This document shows, in pieces, positions 63,951 to 64,000 of a stretch of DNA of 64,000 bases. Origin of the DNA: an uncultured Lachnospiraceae bacterium (GTDB lineage: Bacteria > Bacillota > Clostridia > Lachnospirales > Lachnospiraceae). A program made the translations under genes and the position numbers. The notes beneath the pieces are model-generated. The model was not told where the DNA came from, ran no database searches, and saw nothing but the letters and a program-made list of their open reading frames with translations. The stretch lies in contig CANQDW010000002.1 of assembly GCA_947593975.1 (NCBI GenBank), positions 18,139 to 82,138 on the forward strand. The letters are read 5' to 3'. The stretch's first letter is position 1. Each line of letters opens with the position of its first letter.

Positions 63951-64000
63951 ATGTTATAAGAGGTCTTCTATGATAAAATAAATTATCATAAGGAGGCCTT
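63951..64000. repeat. Imperfect palindrome and ribosome site at the window edge
   Basis: AAGAGGTCTTC followed by TATGATAA is mirrored by TTATCATA and AGGAGGCCTT near the end of the window, with an A/T-rich centre. AAGGAGG at the end looks like the ribosome site of a gene starting just outside. It could be an operator, a terminator or one end of a mobile element. Confidence 0.4.

Overview
This window is most likely chromosomal DNA from a Lachnospiraceae-type member of the Clostridia. The evidence is the mix of BofA, CwlD, MecA, DUF1858, DUF1700/PadR, a Firmicutes-type Tad pilus locus, an F-ATPase operon preceded by sua5/rpiB/proC, strong AGGAGG ribosome binding sites and frequent GTG/TTG starts. 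I see no rRNA, tRNA, CRISPR array or complete insertion sequence. The genus assignment is inference; no 16S or tRNA sequence is present to anchor it.

Layout. Left part (1-20 kb): a cut-off 2-hydroxyacyl-CoA dehydratase/activase-related gene; an O-antigen-ligase-like membrane protein coupled to luxS; two small paired hypothetical genes; trpS and aroC; a TSCPD protein; a trkA-trkH potassium uptake pair; a metallophosphoesterase and a DUF4474 protein; a PadR regulator with a DUF1700 membrane partner; a formate/nitrite-type channel; a large secreted CBM9 protein with a Thr-Pro linker; an SGNH/AlgX-MBOAT pair for polymer O-acetylation; and malQ. At about 20.4-28.4 kb lies a compact Tad (type IVb) pilus operon: prepilin peptidase, TadZ-like, TadA/CpaF, a fused TadB-TadC, a short Flp1 pilin, a DUF5702 protein, two TadE-like proteins and one unknown membrane protein.

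Middle part (28-49.6 kb): housekeeping genes, including a corrinoid-activator-like ASKHA protein, rhomboid protease, HIT protein, murG, pgi, ferredoxin, DUF1858, mecA, a GH18 protein, cwlD, threonylcarbamoyl-AMP synthase, a phosphatase-fold protein that lacks its catalytic cysteine, rpiB, proC, and the complete atpI-BEFHAGDC operon. The c subunit carries the residues of a sodium-binding site.

Right part (49.6-64 kb): the sequence turns visibly more AT-rich straight after the atp terminator and the gene content becomes accessory. It holds a sigma factor with a membrane partner, an XRE regulator next to a strong operator-like palindrome, and a dlt-like operon (adenylation enzyme, carrier protein, MBOAT, SGNH-like protein). 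Secreted envelope proteins follow (Ig-like/transglutaminase and L,D-transpeptidase). Last comes a two-gene AAA ATPase plus subtilisin-like protease module resembling the IetAS anti-phage/plasmid-stability system. The window ends in hairpins and an imperfect palindrome that may border a further gene or mobile element.

The most interesting points are the IetAS-like module with its own repeat-flanked promoter, the dlt-like acylation operon with a GDC instead of GDS motif, the TadZ-like protein without a P-loop, the fused TadB-TadC, the TadE protein with two Cys modules, and the phosphatase-fold protein with Gly in place of the nucleophilic Cys.
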